A stretch of DNA of 64,000 bases from Haematococcus lacustris. Lineage: Eukaryota > Chlorophyta > Chlorophyceae > Chlamydomonadales > Haematococcaceae. Under the pieces are notes generated by a model, which was given only the letters and a program-made list of their open reading frames with translations, was not told where the DNA came from and ran no database searches. Numbering within the stretch: the first letter of the stretch is position 1; the number at the start of each line of letters is the position of its first letter. Of this stretch, positions 10,801 through 22,273 are shown piece by piece. The translations under genes and the position numbers were made by a program. The stretch covers positions 1 through 64,000 of the forward strand of contig JASKMD010000158.1 of the NCBI GenBank assembly GCA_030144725.1, written 5' to 3'.

Positions 10801-13125
10801 CACGGCTCCCTGACCAGCCTTGCTGCCCCGCACTGCACTGCCACCCAAGCTGCCGGGCAGGCAGGTGGACCTGCCCTTCATGGCTCCAGGACGTGGCAGC
10901 AGGCCTCAGCCGCCTGCCGTGCCGCTCCCTGGCCCTCATGACGACCACCTGGATCATCTTTGCCGCACTGCAGGTGCAGCCTGGTGCAGCATGGGGGGCA
11001 GGGCTGGGTGCTTGGGGCTGGAGCAAGGAGGGGGGCCCGAGGGTGCTGGGGAGTAGGGGGAGGAGGGGAGGAGGGGGATACAGCCAGCAGGCAGGTCAAG
11101 GGCAGTAGAGGACAGTAGAGGGCCTCCAACACACGCCTCCAATCTAACACAGGTGTTGAGGGTTGTGAAGATAGTGTCGAGAGTCGAGTCGGATAACGCA
11201 TCACATGACTGTGTAGCTGACTGGGGCGGCGGGATGGGCACTGACAGCTTGTAGCCCCCCAGCTTCTGGATAGCTTCCCTTGGCACGCCCACCTCACGTG
11301 TCCGCTGCTCTCCCCTACCCACACACCCTCAGCTTCCCCCCAGCTTCCCGGTGTCGACAGGCTGCCTGCTGCCTGGCCCTGCCCTGCCCAGGTGGCGCGC
11401 TCCCTGCCCAGCGTGGAGCGCTGCTCCCGCACCTACTGGCTGCTGCTGGCAGCCCAGCTGACCCTCATGCTGCTGGCCTCCTGCATGCAAGCGGCAGCCA
11501 TGCTGGAGTCAGCAGGGTCCCCCCTCGGCAGCAGGAGGCGGGGGGCTGCGGGCTCTAGGGTCAAGGTAGTGGTCCAACACGCTCAGCAGGAGGGGGAGGA
11601 GGAGGAGGGAGAGGGAGAGGAGGAGGGGGAGCAGGAGGGGGAGGCCGGCACCCGCCAGCCGCTGCTGGGCCGTGCAAAGACAAGCACTGAAGGTGAGTAG
11701 GTGAGGAGGGGGCGAGGGGTGAGGAGGGGGCGAGGGGTGAGGAGGGGCCGAGGGGTGAGGAGGGGGCGAGAAAGTTGTAAAGAAAAAGGAGGGGCAAATA
11801 AGAAATGGAGGGCTGAAAGAGTGACCCTGCTTCAGCCAGCTTTGCTCCCATCGCTGTTGCCGCTGCCCTGCTGGCCCCGCAGGCGAGAGGGTGCTGAGTG
11901 GTGGTGGGAGAGCTCTGGCGGCCGCCTCTGCCGTGGCCTGCACTGCGGGCTTGGTGGCCGGCTTGCTGGGCCTGGGGGGAGGCATGGTCATCTCCCCTCT
12001 GCTGCTGCAGCTGGGGGTGCACCCGCAGGCAAGTAGGCCTGGAAGCCTGCAGGGCTCAGCTACTGTAGTGAGGGTACTGTAGTGAGGGTCAGGAGGTGTG
12101 TCACACCCCACACCCTGCATGGACGCATGGACGCATGGACCCAAAGAGTCTCACACCTCACACCTGAGCGTCTCACACCTCACACCTGAGCCATGGGCAG
12201 TGAGCACCAGTGTTCTTGTTCGTGCTAGATGTAGCGTTCGCTGTATAACGCCATTTTTCAGGAGTCCTTTTGCGCTACGAAATGGTCCCTTTGCAAGCTT
12301 CACTACCTCGCACTACGCTATACAAATTGCGATTTACTCTGCGATTTTGCGTATTTTAGCGCAGTTTTCGTTATAAGCTATGCCATGTCACTTTGAGCTA
12401 TAGATCATGCATTAGGGCGAAACGGGGAAAGAATGGTGAGCACATGCTGCTGGTGCTGCCCTTACCCCCACACATGCTGCTTGCCGCCTGCTGTGCCCCC
12501 GCTACTCTCTGGCACCACACCAACTCCCCTGCACCCACACTAACCAGACAAACTGCAGTAACCATACCAACCATGCCCATCAGACCGACCACGATCTGGC
12601 CTGGCGGGCTCGCCTGCAGATCGCCGGCGCCACCTCCTCCCTCATGGTCCTCTTCTCTTCCTCTGGGGCACTGCTCAGCTTTGTCGTGCTGCGCCGCATC
12701 AACCCACAGTACGCCCTGGTCTATGGCGCCGCCTCCATGCTGGCATCCGTCCTGGGCGTGCTGGTGCTAGGCGGAATGGTGAGGGGGCCGGGAGGCAAGG
12801 GCGGCCCATGCAAGCACCACCTCTGCATGAGCATGCAAAACATGCTACAACTTCAGTCATGTATTCCTGACTCTTGCCCTTCCTGGACCCCCCCAAAACA
12901 CGCTGTTGCCCTTGGCCCATCTTGACTTTCCCGCTTGTCCCTTCCTTATGTCCCCTTTTGGCCACGCAGATCAAGCGCACAGGCCGCTCCTCGTTGGTGG
13001 TGTTTGCATTAGCGCTCGTCATGGGTACTGGCCTGGTGTGTATTACGGGGTTCGGGATTCAAACCCTGGAGGAGGCGTGGACATCGCGCAGCCAGGGCCT
13101 GGGATTTCACGACCTGTGCGCCTAG
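7872..13125 (+). CDS. TauE/SafE (TSUP) family membrane transporter, 11 exons
   Basis: Putative sulfite/organosulfonate-type anion exporter of a cell membrane. Exons: 7872-7946, 8060-8138, 8406-8515, 9328-9369, 9613-9720, 10215-10376, 10818-10973, 11392-11692, 11883-12028, 12620-12778, 12970-13125. All phases join, giving 497 residues, normal for plant/algal members. The two family half-repeats are visible: SAGVGGGAIFIPLLQA in exon 2 and GLLGLGGGMVISPLLL in exon 9. Each is followed by the typical ALSQALITAGS or ATSSLMVLFSSS segment. About ten hydrophobic segments are seen. Two soluble loops are low-complexity: an Ala-rich one (exon 6) and a Glu-rich one (exon 8). The start is the first ATG of exon 1; the stop is TAG. 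Intron 9 uses a GC donor (CAG|GCAAGT). Exon 7 is the least certain, because an alternative frame across 10820-10890 also looks coding. Substrate is inferred from the family only. Confidence 0.9.
12236..12440. mobile_element. AT-rich insert in TauE intron 9
   Basis: About 200 bp of markedly AT-rich sequence (e.g. TTGCGATTTACTCTGCGATT) inside a GC-rich intron. Its ends carry TATAACG near 12244 and its complement CGTTATA near 12369, a weak inverted repeat. Possibly a small transposon remnant. No ORF of note. Confidence 0.3.
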
Positions 13126-13538
13126 CCATCACGGCCAAGGTGCTTGCAGAACGAGTATGCCGATGGCGGTGGATTACAAGCCTGGTGTGGCTCCTCAGTT
13201 AGGAGTGGTCCCCAGTGAGCTGCACGGTGAGGAGTGGCAAGGTGGCCACGCGCTTTCCTTTCTGATGTTTGGCGCCGCGGCTTGGACCAGGCTTCAGGGG
13301 CAGGGGTGTGACGGGCCGAGTGAGGGGGCTGAAGCTAATATAATAGCACGAACCGACATGGCAAAAGATAGTAGTGAATACGTTTGATGCGGGTGGGCGG
13401 GGTGGCAAGCAGGATTGTGCAGTGGGGGTGAGCTGCTAGGGGTGGGCTCTGACGGCAACAGCTCAGTGCAGTGAAGCATGATGGCATGGCCTAAGGACTA
13501 GCCCAACACATTGAGTTGTCCAAATGCGGTCATTTCTG
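13126..13538. other. Intergenic, 3' flank of the TauE gene
   Basis: About 410 bp between the TauE stop and the left inverted repeat of the next element. No gene or clear repeat seen; presumably contains the TauE 3' UTR. Confidence 0.6.
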
Positions 13539-16500
13539 CGTCGGACATTTTCCCCCCCGTCGATCCCGCCTCGATCGTTGACCGATGAGGGGGACCGACG
13601 CCGGCTACTATCGATCCAAAATCTCGATGGGGTAGGCTGTCGATTCGATGGGGGTATCGATTTTTGTGATTTCGAGGCATGATCGAGGCATGTTTCAGGC
13701 ATGTTCGAGGCATGTTTGAGGCAGTTTCGAGTCGGCTCCATCCATCGATTCGATGGGGGATCGATGCAGGAAACTCATCATTACACTGGCTTATTGCCAA
13801 AGCACAAGGTCAAGCTGCCAAAGTACAAGGCCTAGTGCCAAAGCACAAAGCCTACATCCAAAGCAACAGGCTTGCTGCCTCGATATTGGGCATGCTTCTA
13901 GGACTCAAAGCCTGCTGGTCATGCCATGCAGTGTGGCACTAGTACCCTTGTGAGGTGCGCCCTGTGGGCTCAGCTGTAATCCGCTGTTGGTTGGGCTTCA
14001 TCAATGACGAGCTGAACGGGTTGGGTTGGAACCCTGACAAAAACAATGAGGTGACCTGCAAGAGGCAAACATGCCATGCCGTCGGTCAGCCATGTCGCAA
14101 GTCTGGCACCCATCAAAAGCACTACAGCCATGGTATTGCAACACTTCTTGATCAATGGTGTGGGGGTGGGTAGTGTATCTCATGGGTTGGCTGTCCCCTT
14201 GAGAGAGGGATGGGATGGGTCTTTGTTGTGTGTGGGCATGGCATGGCTAGTGAGGGTTGTGTTGGCTGCTACTACTAGCGCTGGCTCCAGGCTGCCCGCT
14301 CCAGGCTGCCCGATGGGGTTGGGGGGAAGTAGACGGGGTTGCGGACTGGTGGTGGTGGTGGGACAGCAGAGGGACGGAGGAAGAGGCCAAGGGGCAGGAG
14401 GCCAGCTGGGCTGGGTGTCAGCTAATTACCGGTAGATGATTAGCCACTTCTAGAGGGGTTAGGGAGAAGAGGGACAAGAGGGGGCTTCCTCCTGGCTGCT
14501 GGGTAGGGTAGGGAGGGGACTTCGATGTCGGGGGAAAGTGAGGGGGAGGGGGGAAATGGGGGCGTAGGAGACTTGGAGGTGTTGGTGATGGGACAGGGTA
14601 GGGTCAGAGGGAAGGGGCAATGGGATTGGAGTGTGACTGTTAGACCTGCAGCAAGCAAGGGGCATGCTTGTGATCAACAAACCAAGACATGCATGATTGG
14701 AGGTGGGCAGGCTGGCCAAACACCTCAACAACATTTGCACTCACCTTAACTCTTGGCTGCTGGCATCCTCCTGCCCCAGTATGGCTGCCCCTCTTTCGCC
14801 TCCAAGCTACGGCTCTTGGCTGCGTCTCTAGGCTGCGTTCCTTGGCTGCTTGTTGGCTCCTGGCTGCTGCTCCTGGCTGAACTTGGCTGCCGCTCTTGGC
14901 TGCAAGGATGGGTAGAGAGATCAGCTGACTCCTGACTATTTGCGCCCTTCCACAACTGCCACACACCTGCCGGGGAGGGCCGGGGAGGGCCGGGGAAGGG
15001 AGGGGAGGGGAGGGGAGGGGAGGGGAGGGGAGGGGAGGGGAGGGGAGGGGAGGGGAGGGGAGGGGAGGGGAGGGGAGGGGAGGGGAGGGGAGGGGAGGGG
15101 AGGGGAGGGGAGGGGAGGGGAGGGGAGGGGAGGGGAGGGGAGGGGAGGGGAGGGGAGGGGAGGGGAGGGGAGGGGAGGGGAGGGGGAGGGGGAGGGGGAG
15201 GGGGAGGGGGAGGGGGAGGGGGAGGGGGAGGGGGAGGGGGAGGGGGAGGGGGAGGGGGGGGAGTGGAGGCTCCTGAGCTCTCTTCTGGCTGCTGGGAAGG
15301 GTAGGGAGGGAAGGGTAGGGATGGGGTGGGACAGGGTAGGGAAGGGGGAAGGAGGCAAGGGGCAGGAGTGTAGGCGTCAGACCTGCAGCAAGCAAGGAGC
15401 GTGCTTACAGTGAGGCTGGCACAACATGCTAGCAGGCTGGCTGTCACGTGTTGCATGACATAGGCACTCACCAGCTGGCATAGGGCACTCGCCGGTTGAA
15501 GGCTGTTGCCAGATTGCCGGCGAGCATGACAGGCAGGTGCGATGACAGTGGTGGACGGCAGTTGCGATGAAGTGGGGGAAAGCAGGTGCGATGACAGACA
15601 GGGAGGGTCAGTGGGGGACAGTGACGGGACGGGACGGGAAGGGTGTGACCAGGGAGCCACATACATGCAAAGGGCTAGCCACTCACCGTCTACTGGGAGG
15701 AGGGGGGGGGGGGATTGTGTATGCTGAGGACCCTTAACTGAGAGGATGAGAAAGTGACAGGGAAAGATGATGAGGACCCTTCACTAGGTGGGAGGATGAG
15801 AGAGTGACAAGGAAGGGAGCTGCAAGCGGGATGTTTGGAAGGTGGCGGTAGTGGTGGCGACTGCTATGTCTGGTGACAAGACAAGTCCTGGTTGTAGCTC
15901 ATGGCCACAACTCCACATTACCACAAAAGCTCAAGCACTTCACAAGCAAGAATATGCGCATGTTGAGAAAGCATGACACCGCATCCCCGTTCATCGGTAC
16001 CACGCCGTCGCAGACGCATGGATGACAGCGTAGCTAGCTGTCTGTGTGGCGCTGTGTGGTCAGGTTGGCTACGTTAGCTGTGAGCGGGGCTGCGAGGCTG
16101 CGAGGTTGCAAGTCCAGATCGAGGTTGTGTCTGGCAGCGATGCGTGGCTACGTTGTGTACGAGCTAGCTTCGTAGATGGCTGTACGCCTAACTTCCACGC
16201 TGGCTGCCTAGAGACGGGGCTGCGATGCTGGATGGATACGTTGCGTGGCACAGCTATCTGCGTAGATGGCTGCGAGCTCGCCTTTGATGCTGGCTGCGTG
16301 GCCATTTGCGACGTCGTGAGGCGTGGAAGCTGTTTTGGGATGCCAAGTTGGGATGAGTCTCTCTTTTCCTCAATGTTGAACATGTATTTCGAGTAGCACA
16401 CGCTTACACTGCCTGGACTCGGCAGCTTTCAACCAGCTTTGACCGCCTTCGACCGCAACCGACCCTGTTGCGACGACCCCATCGATTCTGGAACAATTAA

Positions 16501-16732
16501 CAGGCTTCGATAACCCGGGGGAAAATGTTCGACGCAGCTTTGATCGCTTTCAACCGCAATCGATCCCATCGAATTTGCGACAATCGACGGGTTTCGATAC
16601 CCCAGGGAAAATGTCCGACTCAAATTTCGATCAGCTTCGATCGCCTTCGACCGCAATCGATCCCATTTCGATGACCCCATCGATTTTGCAACAATCGACA
16701 GGTTTCGATGACCCGGGGGAAAATGTCCGACG
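13539..16732. mobile_element. Putative 3.2-kb non-autonomous transposon with 18-bp TIRs
   Basis: CGTCGGACATTTTCCCCC at 13539-13556 is the exact reverse complement of 16715-16732. Both ends are followed internally by TCGAT-rich DNA. The right end is a cluster of three diverged direct repeats of roughly 100 bp (about 16440-16732), each ending in a form of GGGGGAAAATGTCCGACG. No transposase is recognisable inside; the interior is satellite DNA and a direct duplication (about 14460-14680 versus 15270-15415, sharing GACCTGCAGCAAGCAAGG). Target-site duplication is not obvious. A pair of TIRs with subterminal repeats and no coding capacity fits a MITE-like or deletion-derivative DNA transposon. Confidence 0.55.
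14996..15255. repeat. (AGGGG)n then (AGGGGG)n satellite
   Basis: About 37 pentamers (to about 15180) switch cleanly to about 12 hexamers by gain of one G per unit. Strong purine/G-run asymmetry gives G-quadruplex potential on the + strand. The proline/serine open frames on the minus strand are artefacts. Confidence 0.97.
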
Positions 16733-17938
16733 TGTGCGTCGTGCTCTCTCCTTTCTTTACCAGTAACCTCGTTTTACTCCTCCGCATTGCATCGTTGGGT
16801 CCTTTCTAGAGTAGTTGTCGGGTCCAATCGCAAGTCGGGTTTGCTCACTGTGTGTGGAGAGATCTTTTTGCAAATAAATGGCCGGAACCAGGGAACGTGC
16901 TGTGCAAGGCCCCCTGCCAGGCCACCACGCTTTTTGTCGAAGGGGGGACTCTGCAGTGCAGTGGCGATTGAAGATGATGATGTGGCTTACACCGCTTAAG
17001 CCGTCAGCCGTTAGGCTGCTAGGCCGCCCTCCCCCTCAAGGGGTTCGGGACTTTCTGAAACGCACTTCATAGCAAGGTGCACAAACAAAGGTGCACATGG
17101 GCTCAACATGAAGTCATGCAAGTTCTCATTGTTGTTCTGTAAAGTCATGGCAAACTCCGCCTGCTGCCTGATGGAACTCGTGGCAGTGCACTCAAAGATG
17201 AAATGCAAGATTGAAGATGAGATGGGGCATATCACCCACATCAATTTGCCCTTGTTCAACTCTGTTAGAAGTAAAAACTGTGGAATGACTAGCTGTTGCT
17301 ACACTGAGGCGGCGGGGCTTCATACAATACATGAAGTAAAGTAAAAGCAACATTAGTAACAACATCAAAGGGAAGCTGGAGTGAAGGCAAAGGAGTGCCA
17401 TGCTGCATCGTGGGCGACTTGTGTGGGCACAGGGCTGCGATAGGCTCTGTGTTCTCACCTGGACAGGCTTCAGGATGTTCACATGTTCGAAGTTTTTCAT
17501 CTCATGCAAGCTCGCAATTCTTCTGCGCCATCAACAAGTATCTATGCTCTCTGCCACACTTGTCACCACCCAGACTCGCACCCATCTGATCCCGTGCTCG
17601 TGGTAGCCTGGTAGTCGCGCTTACTCCGATAAGGCATCTCAATACTCCCGCAGCTTCGCCAATGCTCCAATTGCAGCACACTGGTTTGAAGCGCGCCGCT
17701 CCCGCGACTCAACGCCTCGTGGTGTGGCTCGACCCCTAATTGAGCTGGCACTCAATACGCTCGCTTCACCTCGCGAGCATACACTGTCCGCAATGCAGGG
17801 CTCGTCTGGGCTCGCCCGGGTCGAAAAGGGCGTCGCAACACGCGCCGTCCCAGGTGCTTGGCCCTACAGCCCCATAGCCTCCACCCCCCTGCACCTCTTG
17901 CCCGTTTAGCCCCTTAGCCCCATAGCTGCGTAGTGGCT
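16733..17938. other. Intergenic region upstream of the CBM20 gene
   Basis: About 1.2 kb without a recognisable gene. It contains the dispersed repeat at 16985-17105 and a moderately AT-rich stretch at 17100-17400. The last 150 bp before the CBM20 ATG is C-rich with repeated CCCTTAGCCCCATAGC-like phrases and presumably holds the promoter and 5' UTR. Confidence 0.5.
16985..17105. repeat. Dispersed repeat family A, copy 1
   Basis: The segment around GGTTCGGGACTTTCTGAAAC, CGCACTTCA and GTGCACAAACAAAGG matches 59470-59590 (GGTTCGGGACTTTTTGTAAC, CGCACTTCA, ATGCACAAGCAAAGG) over at least 70 bp in the same orientation, with weaker similarity extending upstream. Probably a short interspersed element or the end of a transposon. 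Confidence 0.7.
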
Positions 17939-19929
17939 ATGCCCCAGCTGGATGCCCTGCGCCTGGCTGCCTTGCGTGCCCTGCCACAATCCCTCTGTGC
18001 CCCGCCTTCGCATCGCACAGCCGCCACCCCTACCTGCTGTCAAGCCCTAGTCGTCCCGTGTGCCTCCCTGCCTGCAGTCATGACACACCCTGCCCCTGCC
18101 CCTACCCCCTCTGTGACACCCACCCCTCAGCCAGCCCTCCCCACCATGCCACCCCACCAGCCGCAGCCAGAGGCACAGGGGGGGGGCGCCTCGCAGCCGA
18201 CCCCGCCAGGCCCCCCCATCAAGGTCACACTTCGGCTGGCGCACCAGGCCCCTGATGGGTGTGGTGTGGGTGTGGTGGGGGGGGCCAAGGAGCTGGGCAG
18301 CTGGAATGCAGAGCAGGCCATGGAGCTGGGGCCAGGGCCGGGGGCGGGGATGTGGAGAGCTGTGTTCTACTTGCCGCCAGAGTGAGTGTGAGCCGCCTGC
18401 CCCTGCCCCTGCCCCTGCCTCTGCCCCTGCCCCTGCCCCTGCCTCTGCCCCTGCCGCTGCTGCTCAGGAATGTGATGTTTATGCTGTGACTGTACTCACC
18501 AGCGTTGCTGCCAGGCACTGTCACCACTGCTGCTGCTGCTGCCGCTGCCACCACTGTTGCTGTGCTGCTTGCCCTGCTGCTGGGTGGTGGCGCAGTAGCG
18601 ACCGCCTGGAGTATAAGTACGTGTTGCTAGGGGAGGAGGGGGCGGGAGGGAGCCGGGTCCAGGCCTGGTCCCCTGACCCCAACCGCAGCCTGGACCTGCC
18701 CGGCCCCAGTGCACCTGGTGCAAGTGTGACTGTGACGGAGCGCTGGGCCCAGGTGTGACAATCAGGGTCTGGGGTGTGACCTGTGGACGAGTGAGGGTAG
18801 GATACCTATAACCTGATGCTGTAAGCACACCTGCTTGGACCTAATCTGACCTGACCTGACCTGACCTGACCTGACCTGACCTGACCTGACCTGACCTGAC
18901 CTGACCTGACCTGACCTGACCTGACCTGACCTGACCTGACCTGACCTGACCTGACCTGACCTGACCTGACCTGACCTGACCTGACCTGACCTGACCTGAC
19001 CTGACCTGACCTGACCTAGCTGTGTCATATCGTCACACTGAGAACACCAGTGTAAAACATGAGATGGCCCTACCTGGTGCGATGTGGTGAGGTGTGGTGA
19101 GGTGTAATGTGGTGTGATGTGTTATGGTGTGGTGTGGTGCGGTGCAGGGCCCCAGGGAGGTGAGGGTGGTGCTGCGGCCGCCGCCCCCGCACTGGCAGCA
19201 CAGCCGCCCCCTGACAGCGGTCGAGGCCAACAGCCAGCTGCAGCAGCTGCGCATCCTCGCAGGTCAGCAGGGGCTGCACCTGGCTGCAGTGGGGTGTTCA
19301 GTTCTGGGCGGGGAGCAGAGGGGAGGGGGAGGGAGTTGGCGGCCAGGGGGTGGAAGCAAAGGACGGGGCACGGGGCGAAATGTCTACAGAGGCTGCCAGC
19401 AGGTCAGCCGGTGCCCTGGGCTGCTGGCTGCAGCCACTAGCAGACTGACATCAACACCTGGGCGTTTTGAATAGCTGGCCAGCCAGCCCCAGATCTGCTG
19501 CCCTATCACCTTCCTCCTCCTTCTCCTCCCCTTCCTCCCCTCCCTGCCCTTCCCAACCTACTCCTTCCCACCTCCCTCATACTTGGGGATCCATCAATAC
19601 ATGGGCTTGCCAGCATTCGTGCCTCTGTCCCCTTCCACCGCCTGCCCCTTCCTTCCCACCTCCCCTACTGCCACCCCTTCCCTGAATGCCCCCCCTCACC
19701 ATCATCAGCAGCAGGTGCAACAGCAGCAGCACCCAGTGGCAGCAACATGCACCATGCGCCGTTCGCCATGTGCCCTTCGCCATGTGCCACCCTGTGCAGC
19801 CCAGCTGCGAGCCACTGGCGAGCGCTTGAAGCACTATGACGAGCTGCAAGCTGACATGTGCCAGCTGGTCTCTGAAGGCCCTCGGCCCCCATATGTGCTG
19901 CAGTCTCAGCTGGAGGTGAGGGACAGTGG

Positions 19930-19968
<39 letters not shown>

Positions 19969-20715
19969 CAGGAACACTTAGCTGCTTGCTTAGCCCCACC
20001 CCACCCCACCCCACCCCACCCCACCCCACCCCACCCCACCCCACCCCACCCCACCCCACCCCACCCCACCCCACCCCACCCCACCCCACCCCACCCCACC
20101 CCACCCCACCCCACCCCACCCCACCCCACCCCACCCCACTGGCTCAGTCTGGCCACATGCCGGCGGTCTCAGGAGCTGCAGGGCCACATGGACATGTTCC
20201 AGCAGCTGCGCGATGAAGTCAGCGCGCTGGTTGCGTGGGACCCCCTGGTGCTGGGCACTGAGAGCCAGGAGCACGTGCAGGCGGTGCAGGGCAAGCTCAC
20301 ACAGTGAGTGTGACCCTGCCACCCTTCTCCATGGTGTGACCATGCAAGACAGGGTGTGACCATGCAAGGCTTGTGTCAGCATGAGCGCGGAACTCATTCT
20401 CCTGTGGACCTGTGCATCTTGCATTGTTAATTCCACACACTAAATTGCATGAGACGGGTCCCCCACCTTACACCTTACACCTTACACCTTACACCTTACA
20501 CCTTACACCTTACACCTTACACCTTATACCCCGCACACCCACCCAGCCAGCCCCCTGTTCTGCCCAGGTTTGACCTGGTGGAGTCAGGTATGCGGGACCT
20601 CATCTGCCTGCTCTCAGCCAAGGGCGGCTGCCCAGTGGCGTACCCGGTGGGCAAGGCCATCGCAGCGGCGGCAGCAGCCAGGCCCCGGGGGCGGCGGCCC
20701 TGGTCCTGGAGCTGA
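17939..20715 (+). CDS. CBM20 starch-binding domain protein, 6 exons
   Basis: Exons 17939-18381, 18596-18752, 19148-19262, 19800-19915, 20173-20303 and 20568-20715 join in phase to 369 residues. Residues 1 to about 90 are Pro/Ala/Thr-rich and Arg-bearing, compatible with a chloroplast transit peptide (inference). A CBM20 domain follows (about 90-200): IKVTLRLAHQ, the GGAKELGSWNAEQAMEL signature, MWRAVFYLPPE, then LEYKYVLLGEE and AWSPDPNRSLDLP, which hold the conserved Trp and NRSL elements of starch-binding site 1. The rest (about 200-369) is predominantly helical (e.g. LKHYDELQADMCQLVSEG, MDMFQQLRDEVSALV) and is not a catalytic domain I recognise. It probably binds starch or glycogen in the plastid as a scaffold or regulator. 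Introns carry (CTGAC)34, (CCCCA)29 and (TTACACC)9. Confidence 0.88.
18846..19015. repeat. (CTGAC)34 satellite, CBM20 intron 2
   Basis: Thirty-four perfect pentamers between exons 2 and 3. Confidence 0.98.
19994..20139. repeat. (CCCCA)29 satellite, CBM20 intron 4
   Basis: About 29 perfect pentamers, with CCCCA on the coding strand. A short (GGCT)n run lies just upstream at about 19930-19968. Confidence 0.98.
20464..20526. repeat. (CACCTTA)9 heptamer repeat, CBM20 intron 5
   Basis: Nine heptamers directly upstream of the last acceptor. The period is telomere-like but the sequence is not that of known algal or plant telomeres. Confidence 0.9.
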
Positions 20716-22273
20716 GCCCCCCCACCTCCTGCCACCCACCCCTACCCCAGGCGGGGGCGGCAGGAGGGGGGTGGCAGGCTGAGGAGTAGCGCGTAGTGCA
20801 GGCTGAGCAACCCTAAACCTGACCCTGTGTGGAGGGTGGGGAGGGGGTTGAGGCAAGGGAGGGGGGCCAGGATGTCCTGCAGCTGGTCCTGGCCCTGCCC
20901 CTGCCCCCTCCCTCCCCCCCAGCCATGTCTTGAGTCTTGGAGGCAATGGGCAGGAGAGAGCAGTCCTTGTGTAGCTAGGGGGTCACCCTTGTGAATGGGG
21001 AGGAGGGTGCAGGTGCAGGGGGGGCTGGGGACTGGTGGGAAGCTGGTGGGTAGCTGGTGGTAGCTGGTGGGAAGCCGGTGGGTAGCTGGTGGGTAGCTGG
21101 TGGTCAGGGCTGGACATCAGGTGGGGTTGTGTCACAGGCAAGCTTCAGCCGTTAGGGGACGAATTCATTGCAGTTGGTTGCCGCCGTGAGGTGGTATCAG
21201 AGGTGCGTTGGCTGGATGAATGGGGCAGGGGGGTGGGGGAGGCGTGGGGGGGTGTATGAAGGGGCATCTACCATCCACCAGGAGGGTGCCATCCTCGTGA
21301 CAGCAGCAGCAAGAGCTAACAGGGCAGCAGGGGCCGCAGTCAAGGCAGGGGTAGGGGCAGGGGCGTTGGGGCAGCTTGGGCATGTGAAGGTGGGGGTTAG
21401 GGCGCTGAGGCTGGTAGCAAGTACACTAAAAAAAATCACCAACAGGGCGTATCACTACGGTATACTGTTTTGCATGTTGGGGGATGCGGTGAAGTTGTGT
21501 GGGTGAGTTTGTGGCCTTGCATTCTTGTGGCCTTGGCAGGTCAGGGCTGAGGGCTTGTAGGCTTGGCACTGGAGGACGGGCCTGTAGGCTGGGGTTGGGA
21601 CTCCTCCAGGATGGCTGGAGTCGTTGTCGGTTGAGGAGATCTCGCAGTGCATGGAGGATATCGGAGCAGCATGGCAGTGTATCATCAGCAGTGTACATAA
21701 ACTCTTGATGGTACGAGTTGAGAAAAATGTCACACAGCTCCCACTCACAAGGACACGTAGGATTTGGCATGGCACAAGACATCCAGCAACGTCAGTTGCT
21801 AGTTGCAAAAGTCAGGGTCAGTTAACCTGTAAAACACGTATACTTGTCCTCGAGCTCAGACTTGCAGATGGTGGCCGGGATGATGCACATGGCCTAGAGA
21901 ATTCCCACGTGTCCTTGTGCCACGACTAAAGCTTCCCTAATTCACGACACAGAAGGGTCCTAGACTTAAATGCACACAAAATGAACCCACAAAAGTGTCA
22001 GTGGGCGTCTGCATGGCGGACATGGGGACAGAGAGCCCGCTGCCGGTGAAATGAGCCACCACGAGGCATTATGGGTCTGAAAGCCGGACAGGCAGTCGGA
22101 CGTCAGGCATTTGAGCTGGAGAGGGCTTGCCCCAGCCTTCCAAGCAGCCTACTCAATACATTGATCCTTTCCATGTGGACCAATGTGAACTAATCATAAT
22201 TTCATACGACAGCTCCCTGTAGCGACGACTCAAGCAACAGGGCGGACGTGGGTCTGGCGCAGGCCGAACGTAA
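20716..22273. other. Intergenic region between CBM20 and FAS1
   Basis: About 1.56 kb. It contains imperfect repeats of AGCTGGTGGG (about 21036-21107), several short open frames without support, and the 27-bp repeat at 22074-22100. The sequence just before 22274 presumably carries the FAS1 promoter; no TATA box is evident. Confidence 0.5.
22074..22100. repeat. 27-bp dispersed repeat, copy 2
   Basis: Identical to 6820-6846; lies 174 bp upstream of the FAS1 ATG. Confidence 0.85.

Noticed and set aside
14936..15395. Long Pro/Ser-rich open frames over the AGGGG array on the minus strand
   Set aside because: Pentamer and hexamer repeats are open by composition in several frames; no start context, no splice support.
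16046..16396. 116-codon Cys-rich frame inside the TIR element
   Set aside because: Contains internal DNA-level repeats (CGTAGATGGCTG) and lacks homology or splice support; treated as element sequence.
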